Origin: Caenorhabditis remanei
Taxonomy: Eukaryota > Nematoda > Chromadorea > Rhabditida > Rhabditidae
Assembly: GCF_010183535.1 (NCBI RefSeq)
Contig: NC_071332.1
Location: forward strand, 8,184,001 to 8,248,000
Direction of reading: 5' to 3'
DNA: 64,000 bases
Shown: positions 24,860 through 37,921 of the stretch, one piece after another
How positions within the stretch are numbered: the first letter of the stretch is position 1
Layout: each line of letters opens with the position of its first letter
The notes under the pieces: model-generated
What the model saw: the letters and a program-made list of their open reading frames with translations, nothing else
Database searches by the model: none
Told to the model about the DNA's origin: nothing
Program-made: the position numbers and the translations under genes

Positions 24860-26033
24860 ATGCTCAATAAGCAGATTGTTCAATTCCTTTCCATGATGCA
24901 CATTCATCCGCCGTCGGCGAATAACGCCGCTGGCAGTAACAGTGTTATCAAGAAACTGAAGTTTGGAAAGAAGAAGAGCACTCCAAAGTTTGGAAATCTA
25001 CCAGAGTCAGTATGGTGAGTTGATCTACTGTTTTTGCTTCACTTTTTTCTGATAAGTCTAATTCTATTCTATTCATCTTTCAGGGACAACATCCTGGATA
25101 ACCTGTCTCCATTTGAACGTGTCAAAATGCGTCGTGTCAACCATAAAATCAAAAATGTTGTTGATAAACGTAGAAAGCGTGTCCTCTACGCTGACTTCCT
25201 CCGCACTGACGTCGACACAATCCTTCCGGCGGAAAGCTCCGGTGATGGAGACTTCTTCCGTCTCCCAAAAAGTCCACGTATTGTGGTCCATGAAGAGGCA
25301 CGCAGTATTCTTATAATTGTTGATACCCATTGGAGTGTCAGTGACGCTGTCAAAATGATGGCTGCAATTCGTTATTACGGTGTCAGTGCGCACACAGTTA
25401 CTGTAAGTTTAACAAAACATATGTAAAGAACAATCAGTTATTGTAAGTATTTCAGTTGGATGCCTCCCTTGCTGAACTCTGTGTTGCTGCTCAATCAACC
25501 AATGACATTTCCTTCTGGTTTGCCTTCCAATCAGCAAGTGGAACTTCTGATCCAGTTTGTCAGTCCTCTAAATCTCCAAGTTGGGTTCCTGATGAATTCC
25601 GTGTGAGAAGTGTACAATCTTATGAGCAAGATCAATTGACTGCATACTCCCAATGGGCTCCAAGAACTCAGATCATTCCAGTTGGACCACTTTTCCCAAA
25701 AGCTACTGAGGTAAGAATTAACTTGAATTAATTCAAACAAAACTGTGTCTCTTGTAGATTTTTTCTTGAAAATAAACTGTCTGTTTTCAGATAACAATCC
25801 GTGCCTCAGTTCCACAACTTCGTCGTCTCCGTCGCTTCCCAGTCTACCGTAGTCCACTTCATCGCTCCTTCATTGACTTCAACAACCTTCATATTCTTCG
25901 TCTTGTTGTCTCCACCAACACATCTTCGGGCCGTAAAGGTCGTCAAGTGGCACAATCTCTCAAATTGGCTCCATTCTTGAAATGGGCGAATGCACAAAGA
26001 CTTGCTCACCGTTTTTCTGTACAGTTCGTATAA
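24860..26033 (+). CDS. F-box-like protein
   Basis: Exons 24860-25014, 25084-25402, 25456-25710 and 25791-26033 give 323 residues. After a basic stretch (KKLKFGKKKS), residues about 47-80 resemble an F-box: FGNLPESVWDNILDNLSPFE followed by RVKMRRVNHKIKNVV, with the expected LP, I/V-L and basic spacing. The rest has no recognised domain; it mixes beta-like segments (RIVVHEEARSILIIVDTHW) with a basic C-terminus (LRRLRRFPVYR, SSGRKGRQVAQ). F-box proteins recruit substrates to SCF ubiquitin ligases through SKR proteins, and Caenorhabditis has hundreds. The ATG lies nine bases after TTCTTTCCAG, which may be an SL acceptor. The F-box call is by pattern only. Confidence 0.72.
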
Positions 26034-27291
26034 TCGATTCATGTTATTCTCTTCTTTTCATGTAGTCATTCTGTTTTCGACGGGTACTGTTCGACATTGA
26101 CAACTTTCTCTGAAATGCAATTTCCCCCCTCTTCAAGACTCAAAAAAAAATCAAAAAATAATTTGAATGTCGGGTTTCATTCTGTAATTTTGTATTTTCT
26201 TTTAATGTGATCTTAGAATCTAGTTGCCAATGTTTCCAGAATTGAATAAATAATGAAATCAGAAAAATGTGTTCATCTAAAAATTGTAAAAGACAGCACA
26301 AAGAGCAAACGGGTTGTAAGTATGAAAAACGAGTCATCTGAATCAAAGAGGATTATGATGTCATTGACTCGGAATTAAAAACATAAAATGAATGGAATTT
26401 TTGGTGTTTCATTTCAGGAAAAGATGACAAAGATTACTAGAAATGATGCGAAGTTCAAAATCCATACAATGCGGTCGATTATTTGATTATGCACTGAACT
26501 CTGTGAACGGTATTTAAAAGTACAAACATTCAGGTTTCAGCAATACCGTGATGCAATTTTTCAGCAATACCGTGATGCATTTCCTTGAAATAATTGTGAC
26601 CCCAATGACTGAATTCTCACAAATTGGACACTGTCGACTATAAAATCTCTGATTTTCCAATAACAAGAATTCAATTATTGTTGTGAGCAGGCCTGTGTAA
26701 CTCTCACCAAATGATTCATGTTAATTATCGTTTCTGAACATTTACAGTACTCTCTATTCAGATATTTCTTTCAGTTGGTAAAAAGTTCGACAGACAAGAA
26801 ATCCAAAACTTTCCTTGTCAAATAATTCAGTTGACGGTTCAAGAATTATTTAACAAATTATTTGCCACTCATTTCCCATGAATTATTGAAAAACTTCTCA
26901 CTATAAGTTTAAATCAATCCAGTACTTGATCATCGAAATCAACAATCGTATACTGTACATTCTTTCAAAAATATATGAAAACAGAATGTCTCTTATCAAT
27001 GAATTCTAAAAATTTCAATGAAAAATATGGGTTTTCCGTAATTTTCCGAATAAACAAGTGTCGAATCATCAGAGAAAAAAGCGGGTCGTTGTAAACAAGA
27101 CATGAATGATTTGAATCAAAAGTATGATGTCATTGATTTGGAACTATTCATCATGAATTTCAGAATGGGTCTGACTCATTTTGTGCAGGAAAAATAGAAA
27201 AGTGAGAAATTGGAAGGGGAATTTATTTTATTTTAAAAGAAACAAATCACAGTATGACTATATGTTTGCACAATACAAACCACGAAGGACT
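26034..27291. other. Intergenic region between convergent genes
   Basis: About 1.25 kb of AT-rich sequence between the F-box-like gene and the srab-like gene, with no coding exon recognised. It holds one short direct repeat (26536-26579) and two loosely similar stretches around 26330-26380 and 27095-27150 that share ATGATGTCATTGA. Confidence 0.5.
26536..26579. repeat. Short direct repeat, 20 bp twice
   Basis: TTCAGCAATACCGTGATGCA occurs at 26536-26555 and again at 26560-26579, separated by four bases. It is a simple local tandem duplication. Confidence 0.8.
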
Positions 27292-28545
27292 TCATCTTTT
27301 ATCAAAACACTCTCCATTCCATTTGCTATTCACATGAATTTGGAGATTATTATGAATTTTCTGTCGATTACTGTGAAGCATGTAATACATGAGTAGAATC
27401 GACACGATTCCATATATAGGATATGATGAATTGACTGAAAATGTATAGATTGTAACGATTCGAAAAAACTGTCTTACGTTCAACAAGAGCAAAATATACG
27501 GGTGGAGTTACAATATGTTTCAATTTCAATACTCCGATAAAACTGAATGCATGGAGACCCAGGTATATTGTTGACATATTTGCAAACATCTTTAAAATGT
27601 CCATTACTCTGGAAGTCAGTTTCACAATATTGAAATACTCCGGGAAGCTTACAATAGGTTTTGTTCCAACTGGAAACGAGTAGACAGCGATGATGCCAGT
27701 TGTTCTTTTCTGAGTTTCTGAAAATCATCCAGATAAAAATTTTACAAAAAAACTTTTTTTTTCTACCTCATTTCTTTTATAGAGATACTGAAAAAAAAAT
27801 CTTGCCAGAAGTTGAACGACAACCGTTGCATATCCATTTATCTCTCCAACATTCACTTTTGAATCTCTTGCAACCATACAATAAGCCATCACAACTCCTT
27901 CAATTTGTGATCCGGAATAGAGAATTAGAATGTGGACAGCACATACTACCGACTGACAAAAATAATTTAATCGATCTTCTCAATCTTTTTTCTAACCTGC
28001 AAGACAACAAGAACTACACCAACCAAGCAACCAGTTGACTCATAACGATTACTATATTTCGTAGCGATCCATCTCTCCAAAACAAGTGGAATAACCGTAG
28101 TGGAAGTTATCCAGAGACCTATGGCATAAATTAAACGGAGCCAGAAACATCTGAAAATATAAATATTCAAAACGAATAATTATCAATCAAGCTACCTCCA
28201 AACATTAGGAATCATATCACAGGGATCCTCGAAAAGGTAGTTGAATAAATCAATCGAATGGAGAATGAATCTGAAGATGAGTGACATGATTCAATATACA
28301 GAAAAAGACATGAAAACTTACCTGCCTCCACTGTGGATCAAAAATCCAAGAAGATGAAATTGTATTATTATTCGTAAATTCTTGTGAAACAAGCTTGCGG
28401 TTCTCGAGAACCATAAGTGGTAACTTGCTAGCAAAGCCATTGGAATTATGATTGCACAGCTTAATAAAGTGAATAATAAAGAAGAAGTTAGAACGTTTGA
28501 AGAAGAAAGTTCTTCCATCAGTTGACATGTTGTGTTATTTTGCAT
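27292..28545 (-). CDS. Sra-superfamily 7TM chemoreceptor, srab-like
   Basis: Seven minus-strand exons, 28545-28322, 28270-28196, 28150-27997, 27952-27767, 27717-27653, 27608-27478 and 27434-27292, close in frame to 325 residues. Family marks of the Sra/Srab group are a short Cys-containing N-terminus (MQNNTTCQLMEELSSS), an FHKNLRI first loop, HSIDLFNYLFEDPCD, LERWIATKYSNRYE after the third membrane segment, LSTRFQLEQNL before the sixth, and TPPVYFALVE leading into the seventh. Seven hydrophobic segments are visible. Such receptors are usually expressed in ciliated sensory neurons; the ligand is unknown. The srab rather than sra label is by recall of motifs. The intron between exons 5 and 6 is only 44 nt. 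Confidence 0.85.
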
Positions 28546-29836
28546 TTCTTTAGCTGAAATCTGAAAGACGTCTCATTGGAAAAGAGGCCGACTATGAAGT
28601 ACAACACAGGAAAAACAAAAGAAAGGGGAGAACTTTTGAAAATAAATATTTTCTCTTTTGGCAGAAATGAAATAAAACGCTAAAATTAGAAGATCATGTG
28701 CATAACATCAATTCCAATGCTACTTCATTAACCAATTTAGAATTGTTCATTGATAGACGGTCGCCTGGGGATTCCGGGATTTGTGCGCCTGACTATGAGA
28801 ACAATAAATGTTGGTAGAAATAGAATTAGATAAGGGTCGAGGCAACTAAATCACTACTGAAACTGTTCATAAGCGAACTGAAATAAAAGAACATGTTGTG
28901 ATGCAACGAGTTTTGATTCCTACATACTTTGCTTTTGTCAGTTTGAAAGATCACAAAAGTAGAGTTCCTAATGAATTCGAACTGTTCGTTTCACGTCATC
29001 ATGGTTTCTGTCCAGTTCCATATCAGCACAAATTACTCATTTTTATAATTCAAATCTCCAACAATGTAAAAACATGAAACAGCGGCCGTGGAGTTCATCA
29101 AAACCTCTCGTTGTTATCAATAACTTGATTCAACGAAAATGAATTGAAGATTCCAAACTATTTGTAACGATAAATATGACTTTAGAAACTCCTATGGATC
29201 ATACACGTAGAATCCAAATTCGGGAAGATCCAGACAGAAGACTACATTGTTTCCTGAATTCATTTTCCCCAAACAAACCAATTCATTTCCCAAATGAACT
29301 TTCAGTTTTCTGCAAAAAGGTTTTAATTAAACCGTTTTCTTTCTCGTATTCCAAAAAGTACATTCTTCAATTTTTTCCGTTTATTGCTGATTTTCTTCGT
29401 CTCGAAAGCTCCAAATTGTTTTTGCCTGACACTCCTCATTCCCATCATTCTCATCATCACATGTCCAGATTTTTCCATCAACGAATTTGGCAAAAAATAG
29501 AAAAGAGAAGCAAGTTCATTTCTCTCTCTTCTATTGGTCCCTCTGCTTCCAAATGGTTTTGAATTTCGTTTCGAAACTTGATACGCTGATGTGCGCACAA
29601 CAGAAAAAAAATGGTTGGCAACCAGTTTTTGAACAGAATCAACGGAAATGCCCTGAAGAGAGATGGCGTCATTTGAACAAAGTAGAGAATAATTATGTGA
29701 AGTTTCATTTATTTACAAATAATTGGTCGAGACTGAAAAGATCATAGAAATTTGGAAAACCCGGGTTCAGACGAAATGGAAATTGATACAATATAGAGAT
29801 TATAAGCGGTGAATGAAAAGCAATTAGAAATAAAAA
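28546..29836. other. Intergenic region upstream of the srab-like receptor
   Basis: About 1.3 kb holding the presumed promoter of the srab-like gene and the 3' flank of the next receptor. Open frames around 29176-29600 are His/Ser-rich on the plus strand and have no splice or family support. Nothing else was recognised. Confidence 0.4.
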
Positions 29837-31186
29837 CTATGAGTTTATCGAGTTTATCCGACAGTTCAAGTTGGAAGTGATCGTTGAATCCCGATGATTC
29901 AACCTCATTACGATGCTCGATGTTCTTGGAGAAGATCTCATTTCATAATCATTGTATATTGCAGAAAGTGAGAAGTTTTTCCGGCAATTGCTGAGTACTC
30001 CTTTTCGGATTACACTACTGAAAATTCGATTGATTAGTATGGGAATTTCCAACTTGTTGTGTTACCTGAAGAACAGATAAAGAAGTGGATTGACGAATGA
30101 ATTGGTTGCGAACACAACCATTACAGCCCAATTCATCCATTTTCCATGTTTAGAACATTGAGAAATAAAAACTTGTCCGACGACAAACAGAATCGTGTTG
30201 ATGATACAAGGAACCAGAAGACGAGTTTCAATACTTAATTGCCGTTGTTGAGCAGCATATGAAGATGTGGATAGTGGTGCGTGGGAGTATTTCGATCGAA
30301 GTTCTGAAACATCAGAGCTCAAAAAAAAGTTTTGATGAAAAATGTAATGCTATAACTCACGAAGATTTCTCGAAGTTTGTCTCTGGAAGAGAACAGCCAA
30401 AGCGAGAACGTAAAGAGGGAAGGGGACAACCATGAGGATGACGTTGCAAACCATGTAATAGGTGTTTGTTCCAGAAACTTCATATTTCTCCCAATTGGAA
30501 TGCATTCCGTAGCGAGTTGGAGAATAGTAAAGAGGTGTGAACCAATCGAACTGAAATGTGATGATTTAGAAATTCTGATCATAATGTAGGTTTGTTGAAT
30601 TTGTAGTTTGAACAACAAATGTTTTCTGTTTTCTAGCTTATGAAACACCACTGAATTCACTCAAACAGAAATTTGTGTGGTACAATTATCTTTTCAATAG
30701 AAATCCAGAATGTAATATCATTCCATTCTCTGATTCATGACCCTCCAAACAATCCCTTTCACTCACTTGATGCTCAACTAGGCTCTGCAATAAACCAGTG
30801 AACCATGGAATTGCACAGATCGTTGTACTCTTCCCATGAGGTAGAGTACGGAACCAATTGGGCCATTGAACAGCAGCAAGACGTGACCATGCAATTACAG
30901 TGTAATGATAAACCATTGCCCACCACGTGAAATCAAGATAAATATGCATATTCCATCGCCACGATTCACTTATTATCTCATTTTGGGTCAATATAACAAT
31001 TCCTGGCCAGATTCCAAATTGTATCATTAGAAGAATATCCGTGAGAGCTTGCGAGATAAGGAACCGAAAACCGACAATCTCGTTGACCATTCTCCACATT
31101 GAGCAAACGATTAGACCGTATAAAGCACATCCAACGATTCCGAAGAGGAGGAGAAAGATTCCAGCGGCAGCGTCAGATGCGTCCAT
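29837..31186 (-). CDS. Rhodopsin-like 7TM receptor, nematode family not assigned
   Basis: Four exons, 31186-30767, 30550-30361, 30303-30066 and 30017-29837, close in frame to 342 residues. Seven hydrophobic segments are visible. The second segment reads GFRFLISQALTDILLMIQFG. The position of the DRY motif is taken by AWSRLAAVQWP after the third segment. The seventh segment has the rhodopsin-like NPLLYLFF (NPxxY type). The tail is Ser/Arg-rich and cytoplasmic. The layout fits a chemoreceptor or peptide-receptor-like GPCR of the Srx/Srxa/Srsx type, but the family could not be fixed from memory. It lies in a run of receptor genes, downstream of which the srab-like gene runs in the same direction. 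Confidence 0.82.
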
Positions 31187-34100
31187 TCTGAGAAATTATT
31201 GAGATGTTTATGAAAGTTTCAGTGTAAGAGGAAGAGAAAAGGATGAAGTTCGAAACACAAAACATGGAAAACATTCTTTTGAAATTAAATATAGGAACTA
31301 GGAACTCTACATGGAAGAATAATAATTAGAACTCTCTTTTCCCGAAGATCATATTTGTTTTACTGTTGGTTGATCTTTGAAAAAGGGAAAATATTGAACT
31401 TTCTGCAGACGCCTCGGCAAGAAGATCAGATTAGATTTTCGATTTCAGACAGTCTGGTTTCCATACACATAGAGCTGTCCAAAATTCCAAAAAATATTTC
31501 ACAACATTCCGTCAATGGGGACGCTTTCAGTTATAACATCATCAAAACTAATCAACAGTGAAACATCACTTCTTTATATTCTAACTTTTTTCTAGTCTCC
31601 AAATTTCAAACATTTCGAAAAGTACGGTTCAATTGTTTGATGAGAGGAAGCGATGTGGAAGTACACTAAATGAAACCAACCGTTTCCAACAGAGAAATTG
31701 ACCGCTAATCTTCAAATTTTTGTAACTAAACCGTAGTAGAAGAATTAGTGGAATTTAATGAGAAGAGTTCAACAAAAAGCCGTTGGTGTAATACAAAGAA
31801 AAGAACGAGATAGATGAAGATGGAAAAAAGAAGGGCGCACGTTTCGAAACCAAAAATGAAATCGCAAAAGTAAATAGAAGAAACAACTGGGAATAGAAGG
31901 GGGAGTGGTATGGATGGATGATGAGATGGAATAAAAATGAGAATATGAAAAAAGGAATACGATGGAAAAAGAGTAGGAGGAGTAGGTCTTCTATTCATCA
32001 GGACGATGGTAGGAAATAAGAAAAAAGAGAAACTTTTTTGTGTACATTAGGATTATTAGAGTTCGAGATTTGTATATTCTATCAGAAAATAGCCAACCGA
32101 CTGGTTTTGTTTGATGAGAAAAAAGTGGGATGACATAGAATAGAATGGGAAAAGAATAGATAATATCTGGGGGGGGGGGACCTTTTGTTGTTTTAAAATT
32201 GGAAACATGCCAAAGAATCAGAGATTCAATTCAAAAAAGATTTCAAAAAAAGGAGGATGTTGTTGAATAAATAATAAACAAAAGAATCGCCGGTGTTGGT
32301 GTTGGTCAGTGAGCTCTCCCCTCTCTTTATTCGAAGTTTGTGAGCCATTGAAGGTGTGGCACTACCACACCAGGAAAAAGCAAACGGAAGTGTGGGAGGG
32401 CGGCGACAGCTGGGTGAGAGAGGGTCAAATAAGCAGGAAAAGAATGTGTCAATAGGAGGAAATTGAACCGAGTTGACAGATCTGTTGATCCGAGTTGTTG
32501 GGGATAGGTAGAGGAACTGGTTTGAGTATCATGGGGAGCTGGTTCTGGAGCTTGATTCGGTTTCGTAAGAGCACTACGTTCCAGGGATTGACACAGTCCG
32601 AGCAGATTCTTTTTTTGCTCAAAAAGTGGCACCTTTAGACTTTGTCGTGGTTTTCCGATCATTCTAAATTGTGTTTGACTTTGTGTATCAAGCCCGAATG
32701 TCCAAATTCCCAGTTCATCCCAAGCGTCTGAATCGATTTTGAAAATTCTCAACTGCTCTAAAAACTGTTGTTTATAATTTCAGAGTATTCGGTTGCACAG
32801 TTCAACAAAACAATTCGTATAGAACAAATTCTGACCTATACACTTTTCCTAGCTTCTATTTCCAATGTTTGAACTTGAAACACATCTTTCCATTTCCGAA
32901 AACTTCCTACTTTTCCATTTTTCTGCTCCTTCAAGTTTTTAGTTTGAAGGTTATGGACCCTCCGGAGGGTATGAGTTGAACTCGTGCTTGGAAATTCGTT
33001 TGCAACCAAAACAGATTCTGCACAAAACTTCTGCAAACTGAGCCAAATAAAGAAACAGAAGATGAAGAAGAGAACTGGAATTAGTAAAAGAAACAGAAAA
33101 AAAGATTAGGTTCAATGGACTGAAGATTGTATTGAGTAAGAAGATGCTGGGTAATTGGTTAAATAAGACTAAAAGTAATAGATGTGGGTGGATCGTCATG
33201 AGATATCATCATGCAAATGAAGTACTTGAGTCTAGTCACAATGTGAGCACAGCCAAGTGATTCTGATTTCCGGGGAAAGGTTTCAGAAGAAATAGGTCAT
33301 GTGAGGGTGACATAGATAACCTAATGAAGTGAAAGAAACATGACAAACACATCTTGATGCTGGTCACTTTAAGAATATTTGAAGCAGATGTTGCAGGAGA
33401 AAAGAGAGATTGACGGGCACCGGAAGTCGGCAATTTCTCATTTTTGGGGGTGGGACCGGGGAGCAGAAGAGAGCAGTGATTTATTGTCGAGGATTCTTTT
33501 GGAATTCTCGGACACCCTTCAAATCAATTGTTGAGTTATTTCAAGTACTCAGAGACTTCGTTCAAAGTATTTCAAAGGGCAGAAATCAGAAAGTTTATTG
33601 AATTATTCCAACGGAAACATACGATGCAAATCCGAAATATGCGTCCAACATCTAGAACATCCGTGTTAGTTTTTATAAGGCGAGCTTATCAAGACGGTCA
33701 TCTTGTCTTCTAATCCAAAAACAAGTAGAGTTAGCCCTCAAACACCATCTTAGGTATGATCCATGATCCTACAAGATGCAGCTTAGTACCTTTTATTTAC
33801 AGAATTTCGAGGAAGATTTTTGGAACTTTGAGTATAAACTAGAAAGAGATGTTTTTGCAAAACGGATGCATAACGAGTTACTCTGGATGTTTGTTATTTT
33901 TCGCTCGCTAAAGTTTTCAGAATAAACAGAAGGTTCGAGACTATACTGTAGTTGCTAAAAATGTAATACGTGCTTGCAAATTTCTGGATTCCGCAGTTCA
34001 GAAAAATGAGAGTACTGCTTTTTAATAGAGTTCAAGTAGACACAATTACTCATTCATCTGTAGCTGAAGTTTCAAAAAAGCAAAAACCACATTGCAAACT

Positions 34101-35384
34101 CAATTAGCTAGAAAAATGAGATTTCGTAGATCAAATTCAGTTCGTTATACTTATTGTAGTCTATTAGCTAACCATTGGTTTTTGAAAGATAATAGCTCAG
34201 AGTCTACAAGTTCAAAAACGGAATAAATCAGAAGGAGTTCCCCGAGTTCCAATGGAAAGAAGATAGGAAAGAAAGCTACCGGAAGCTACCAATTTCTCAT
34301 TTTCCTCCAAAAAATATGCAGAAAAGTCTAGCATCCGCCAGTGATTTCCCTTCAAAACTCCGCCCATCTGTTGGAGGACACGGCTACTCCAATCAATGTT
34401 TGCATTTGGCTTCCCTCCTCCCATTTTCCAATCCAGAAGACCGAGGAAGCAACATTATTCGAAACACGATACTACGTGGCCCTTCCCTGATGTGACATCT
34501 GATGACCATCGGAATTGGAGCATGTGAATCACGCACAAATAGAAACGTGCCGGGTCCCTCGAAATGAGAAACGACCGCTTCGGTTTTCTATTTTTGAGTG
34601 AAAAGAACAGAATCAGATGAGCATTTGGAAAGCAGAGAGAGAGGGAGAAGAAAGTGTGTCGGGTCGTTCCTGGCACCAATGGGTACGAATAGAAGAAGAA
34701 GGAGAAAAAAGGGAGAAGCTGTGGGATGAGCGAAAGAAATAGAAGTCGTTGTTGACGAGGTGTCACATTTAAATGTCTGCAAGTATTGTTTTTATCAAAT
34801 GAATTCTAATTCTTTACAATTAGATGAGATGACCTGTTTAGATTTCTTATTGAATAATTAAGATTCAAAGACCTAATTGCGGAAAAGTTATATTGTGAAA
34901 ACAACAGTTCTAGTCAATGGTTCTTTTATCTAGAATCATTGTCTGATGTCTGGATTGCAAAAAGAAAAAAAAACTGACTTATTCTAAAGTGCAACTCTAA
35001 TTATTTAAGAAGCTGAATAGTTCGACAAATTCTATCAAAATAGAAAGCTATCAGAAAAAGTAATATGACAACATACGTATAGTTCAATTTCGTGAAGTTG
35101 AACATCATTTCCTTGGTACATTTTTAAATTGCAAACGGGAATTTAAGTCAGTTCTGGAAAAGTATAAATCAACTAACTTCCTCATACCACAGAGATGTTT
35201 TGTAAATCATTCCTCCTCTCCCCGTATTTTGTCACCACTACTTGACGCAATGAAACCACAACGAACGAATACAATGATTGTTGGATGAATCAGTGAAAGC
35301 TACAAAATGAAGAAATTCGAATATAAAAACTATATGTTTTTCCTGTTCAGATTAATCATTCAATCTTACTGATTCTCTCCGATA
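31187..35384. other. 4.2-kb intergenic region without recognised genes
   Basis: Both strands were scanned. The longer frames (32327-32752, 32836-33199 and 34455-34782, minus strand) are low-complexity Leu/Ser/Phe-rich readings of purine-rich plus-strand DNA with no splice or family support. A run of 10 G occurs near 32170. This region should hold the promoters of the flanking receptors. Confidence 0.4.
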
Positions 35385-36535
35385 ATGTTCATCAATTATC
35401 CACATTACCTGATTCCAAAACTGTGTGGAGCAATGTCTTTCTTATTCAATCCAATGTTTATTTATCTTCTACTGAGTGACAAGAAACTGCACCTTGGAAG
35501 TTATCGGCATCTTCTTGTCAGTTTTTCGATTTTCAATATGCTCAGCTCATTTTACGATTGGCTTGTTCCTATGGTAAGCGGGTTATATTCCTATTCTGAA
35601 ACGTAGAGTCTTCATCCATTACAAATTTCCAGGGAGTTCATGATCATCGTTATGCTTTCGTAATATTTGTATCCGAGGGAATTTTCTCTAATTTCTCCCA
35701 ACTTGGCCAACTAGCTCTCTCTATTAGATGCGGATTCATAACAGTCACTTATGCAATCCTTCATGTTCATTTCATTTATCGATATCTCGTGCTGAACAGA
35801 TCAATGTTGATTCAGAAATACTTCATGCCATACGGTTTGATTCTAACTTTTGTGTATTGTTTTTTGCATATGATGCTATGGACAGCGGTGAGTCTCCCAG
35901 TAAAACAAGTACCCGAATCATTCGCAATTCCCGTTTTTTCAGGTTTGCGAGTTCTTCTTTTATGGAGATTTGGAGAGAAAAACATATATTTATGATTCAT
36001 TTAAAAAACTGTATAATTTAAAATCATTTGATTTCAACATGGTGATTGCACTTTATTGGGAAGGGAGTAATGAAGCAGTTATAAGATCTTGGATTGGTGT
36101 AGTTGTTGTGTCAGTCAGCTCAACTTACTCAATGGGACTTTTCTTTGTTCTTGGACACAAGGTGAACACCAAATGAATGTTCCTTCATAATTAACTAAGT
36201 TTCAGATAATGAAAAATCTGAAAGCTCATGTGAACATCAGTGTAAAGACCCTTCGACTCCAACAACAACTCTTCAAAGCTCTCACAGTGCAGACTCTCAT
36301 TCCGATATGTGTCAGTTTGATGCCATGTATGGCTGTCTGGTTTGGTCCAGTCTTTCTTCTGGACTTCCGTGCAATATATTTGGCTGCAACAATCGCTGCA
36401 TCTGTCTTCCCATGCATTGACCCAGTTGCAATTATAATTTTTCTTCCGTGTCTTCGGAAGAGATTATATTTGACCAATCCTTCAGGAATATCATCCACCA
36501 CAGCTCCTCCGAACTCGTCGTTTAAGATTACTTAG
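35385..36535 (+). CDS. Srj-family 7TM chemoreceptor (Str superfamily)
   Basis: Exons 35385-35573, 35633-35887, 35943-36161 and 36206-36535 give 330 residues, joined in phase 0. The N-terminus MFINYPHYLIPKLCGAMSFL with FNPMFIYLLL is typical of srj, as are GSYRHLLVSFSIFNMLSSF, ALSIRCGFITVTYAILHVHF and IYRYLVL. The Str-superfamily signature after the fifth segment is present: LRLQQQLFKALTVQTLIP, then a PCMAVW loop, and CIDPVAIIIFLPCLRKRL in the seventh segment. These receptors act in sensory neurons with unknown ligands. No defect was found in the frame. Confidence 0.9.
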
Positions 36536-36936
36536 AAGTGAATTTTCATTAGTGAAATGAACAATTCTATAGCTTTTTAGTGATCTACTCTTTGACACCT
36601 TCAATGATCACATGTCAAACAACATTCAAATCATGCCAAAAACAAATAACGTCATTTAGAGAGTAGTGGCAAACTGTTACAATCAGATCAAACCTTCTCG
36701 TGTTCAACGTTTCTCACTTTGAAATTCTTCTTTTTTTTTAATTGTTGTGTATAAAAGCAATGTTATGGTATTCTTATAAATATCATGTCTTGATTCTTCG
36801 TTTCCTTTTCTTTCATTCAATTTGACACGTACCCATCTCCTATTTTTAACTTCTTCCGTGTCATCTGAATCTCATTTCGGAATGTGACCTGATTTATTTT
36901 CTCTCTTTTCAATCAGACGTTTCGACGTCAAACTAA

Positions 36937-37216
36937 TGGGGTTATTCAGGTCATGTAAAAATGTATTTTAATACATTTTTTCCTTATTCACGACCGGTGA
37001 AAAATGTATTTTAATACATATTTTTCTCCCATTTTTCTACATTTCTCCTCAATTTTTTGACAGTTTTTCTACATACGCATGTCGAAAAATGCAAAAAAGG
37101 GGAAAAACGCTGTTAGACCAACGGTAAACTGAGATTTGTAAAAAATAGTTTCTCGACTCTCGTGAATAAGAAAAAAATGTATTAAAATACATTTTTACAT
37201 GACCTGAATAACCCCA
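36937..37216. mobile_element. MITE with long terminal inverted repeats and TAA target duplication
   Basis: The left end TGGGGTTATTCAGGTCATGT is mirrored at 37197-37216 (ACATGACCTGAATAACCCCA), and the pairing continues inward through AAAATGTATTTTAATACATT and CTTATTCACGA to a stem of roughly 60 bp. Flanks read TAA on both sides (36934-36936 and 37217-37219), the 3-bp TWA duplication seen with PIF/Harbinger transposons. The 280-bp element has no coding capacity. It lies between srj and sulp-4. Confidence 0.75.
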
Positions 37217-37921
37217 TAATGTTGATTCATCCATTGAATTTATTCGACTGAAAAAAGAAAAAAAAGTGAAAAAAGAGAACCCACATGGTTGATATAATTC
37301 AGAATTTAACAAAGCATACTTGCTGATTTAAAATTGATGCTTCACAAGTTGTTTATTTAGAGATTATCCTCCAAAATCTCATGGGAATACAACTTTTCGG
37401 GATCAAGAGATTTTACGTAAGAATAGTCAGAGTTCGAAGGTTTTCTCTGACGTTATTGCTGGAAAAAGAAGACAATAAAAGCCTAATTTTGTGTCTCTTC
37501 GTGTTCCACACTATTCCTAACTGACACCGTTTTTACAGACTCTCGAAGATTTGCATATTTTGTTCTGTGTTTTTATGATCTCCCAAAATCACGCTTTATG
37601 CAAATTTTATGACAAGAAACGTTTTTCCCCTTTTATTCAAGAACTTTTATTCCCTTCTCTTTTTCTTTTTTCGATTAAACTTCTGAAAAGAGCAGTTTTA
37701 GACCGTTCAAAAATGTAGTTTTACTTTTTGACGGGCGGTGCAGAGCTTATCACGGACCGCCCATATTACCATACAGTTTTTTTTCTAGTTGGAAATTGTT
37801 TGAATATAAAGCCGAAGGCGTTCAGTTACAGTCACTACAAGTTTTCAGTGCAATTATTCTTGTTTTAAAACTTTAGTACGAGTTCAAAAGTTTGAACGTT
37901 TAGTTTGTTTCAGAATTCGGA

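Noticed and set aside
27292..27728. A different splice reading of the srab-like gene through 27652 without an intron
   Set aside because: It loses the family motif LSTRFQLEQNL; the 44-nt intron restores both the motif and the phase.
32327..33199. Minus-strand frames in the 31-35 kb region
   Set aside because: Leu/Ser/Phe-rich text from purine-rich DNA, with no family marks and no phase-compatible splice sites.
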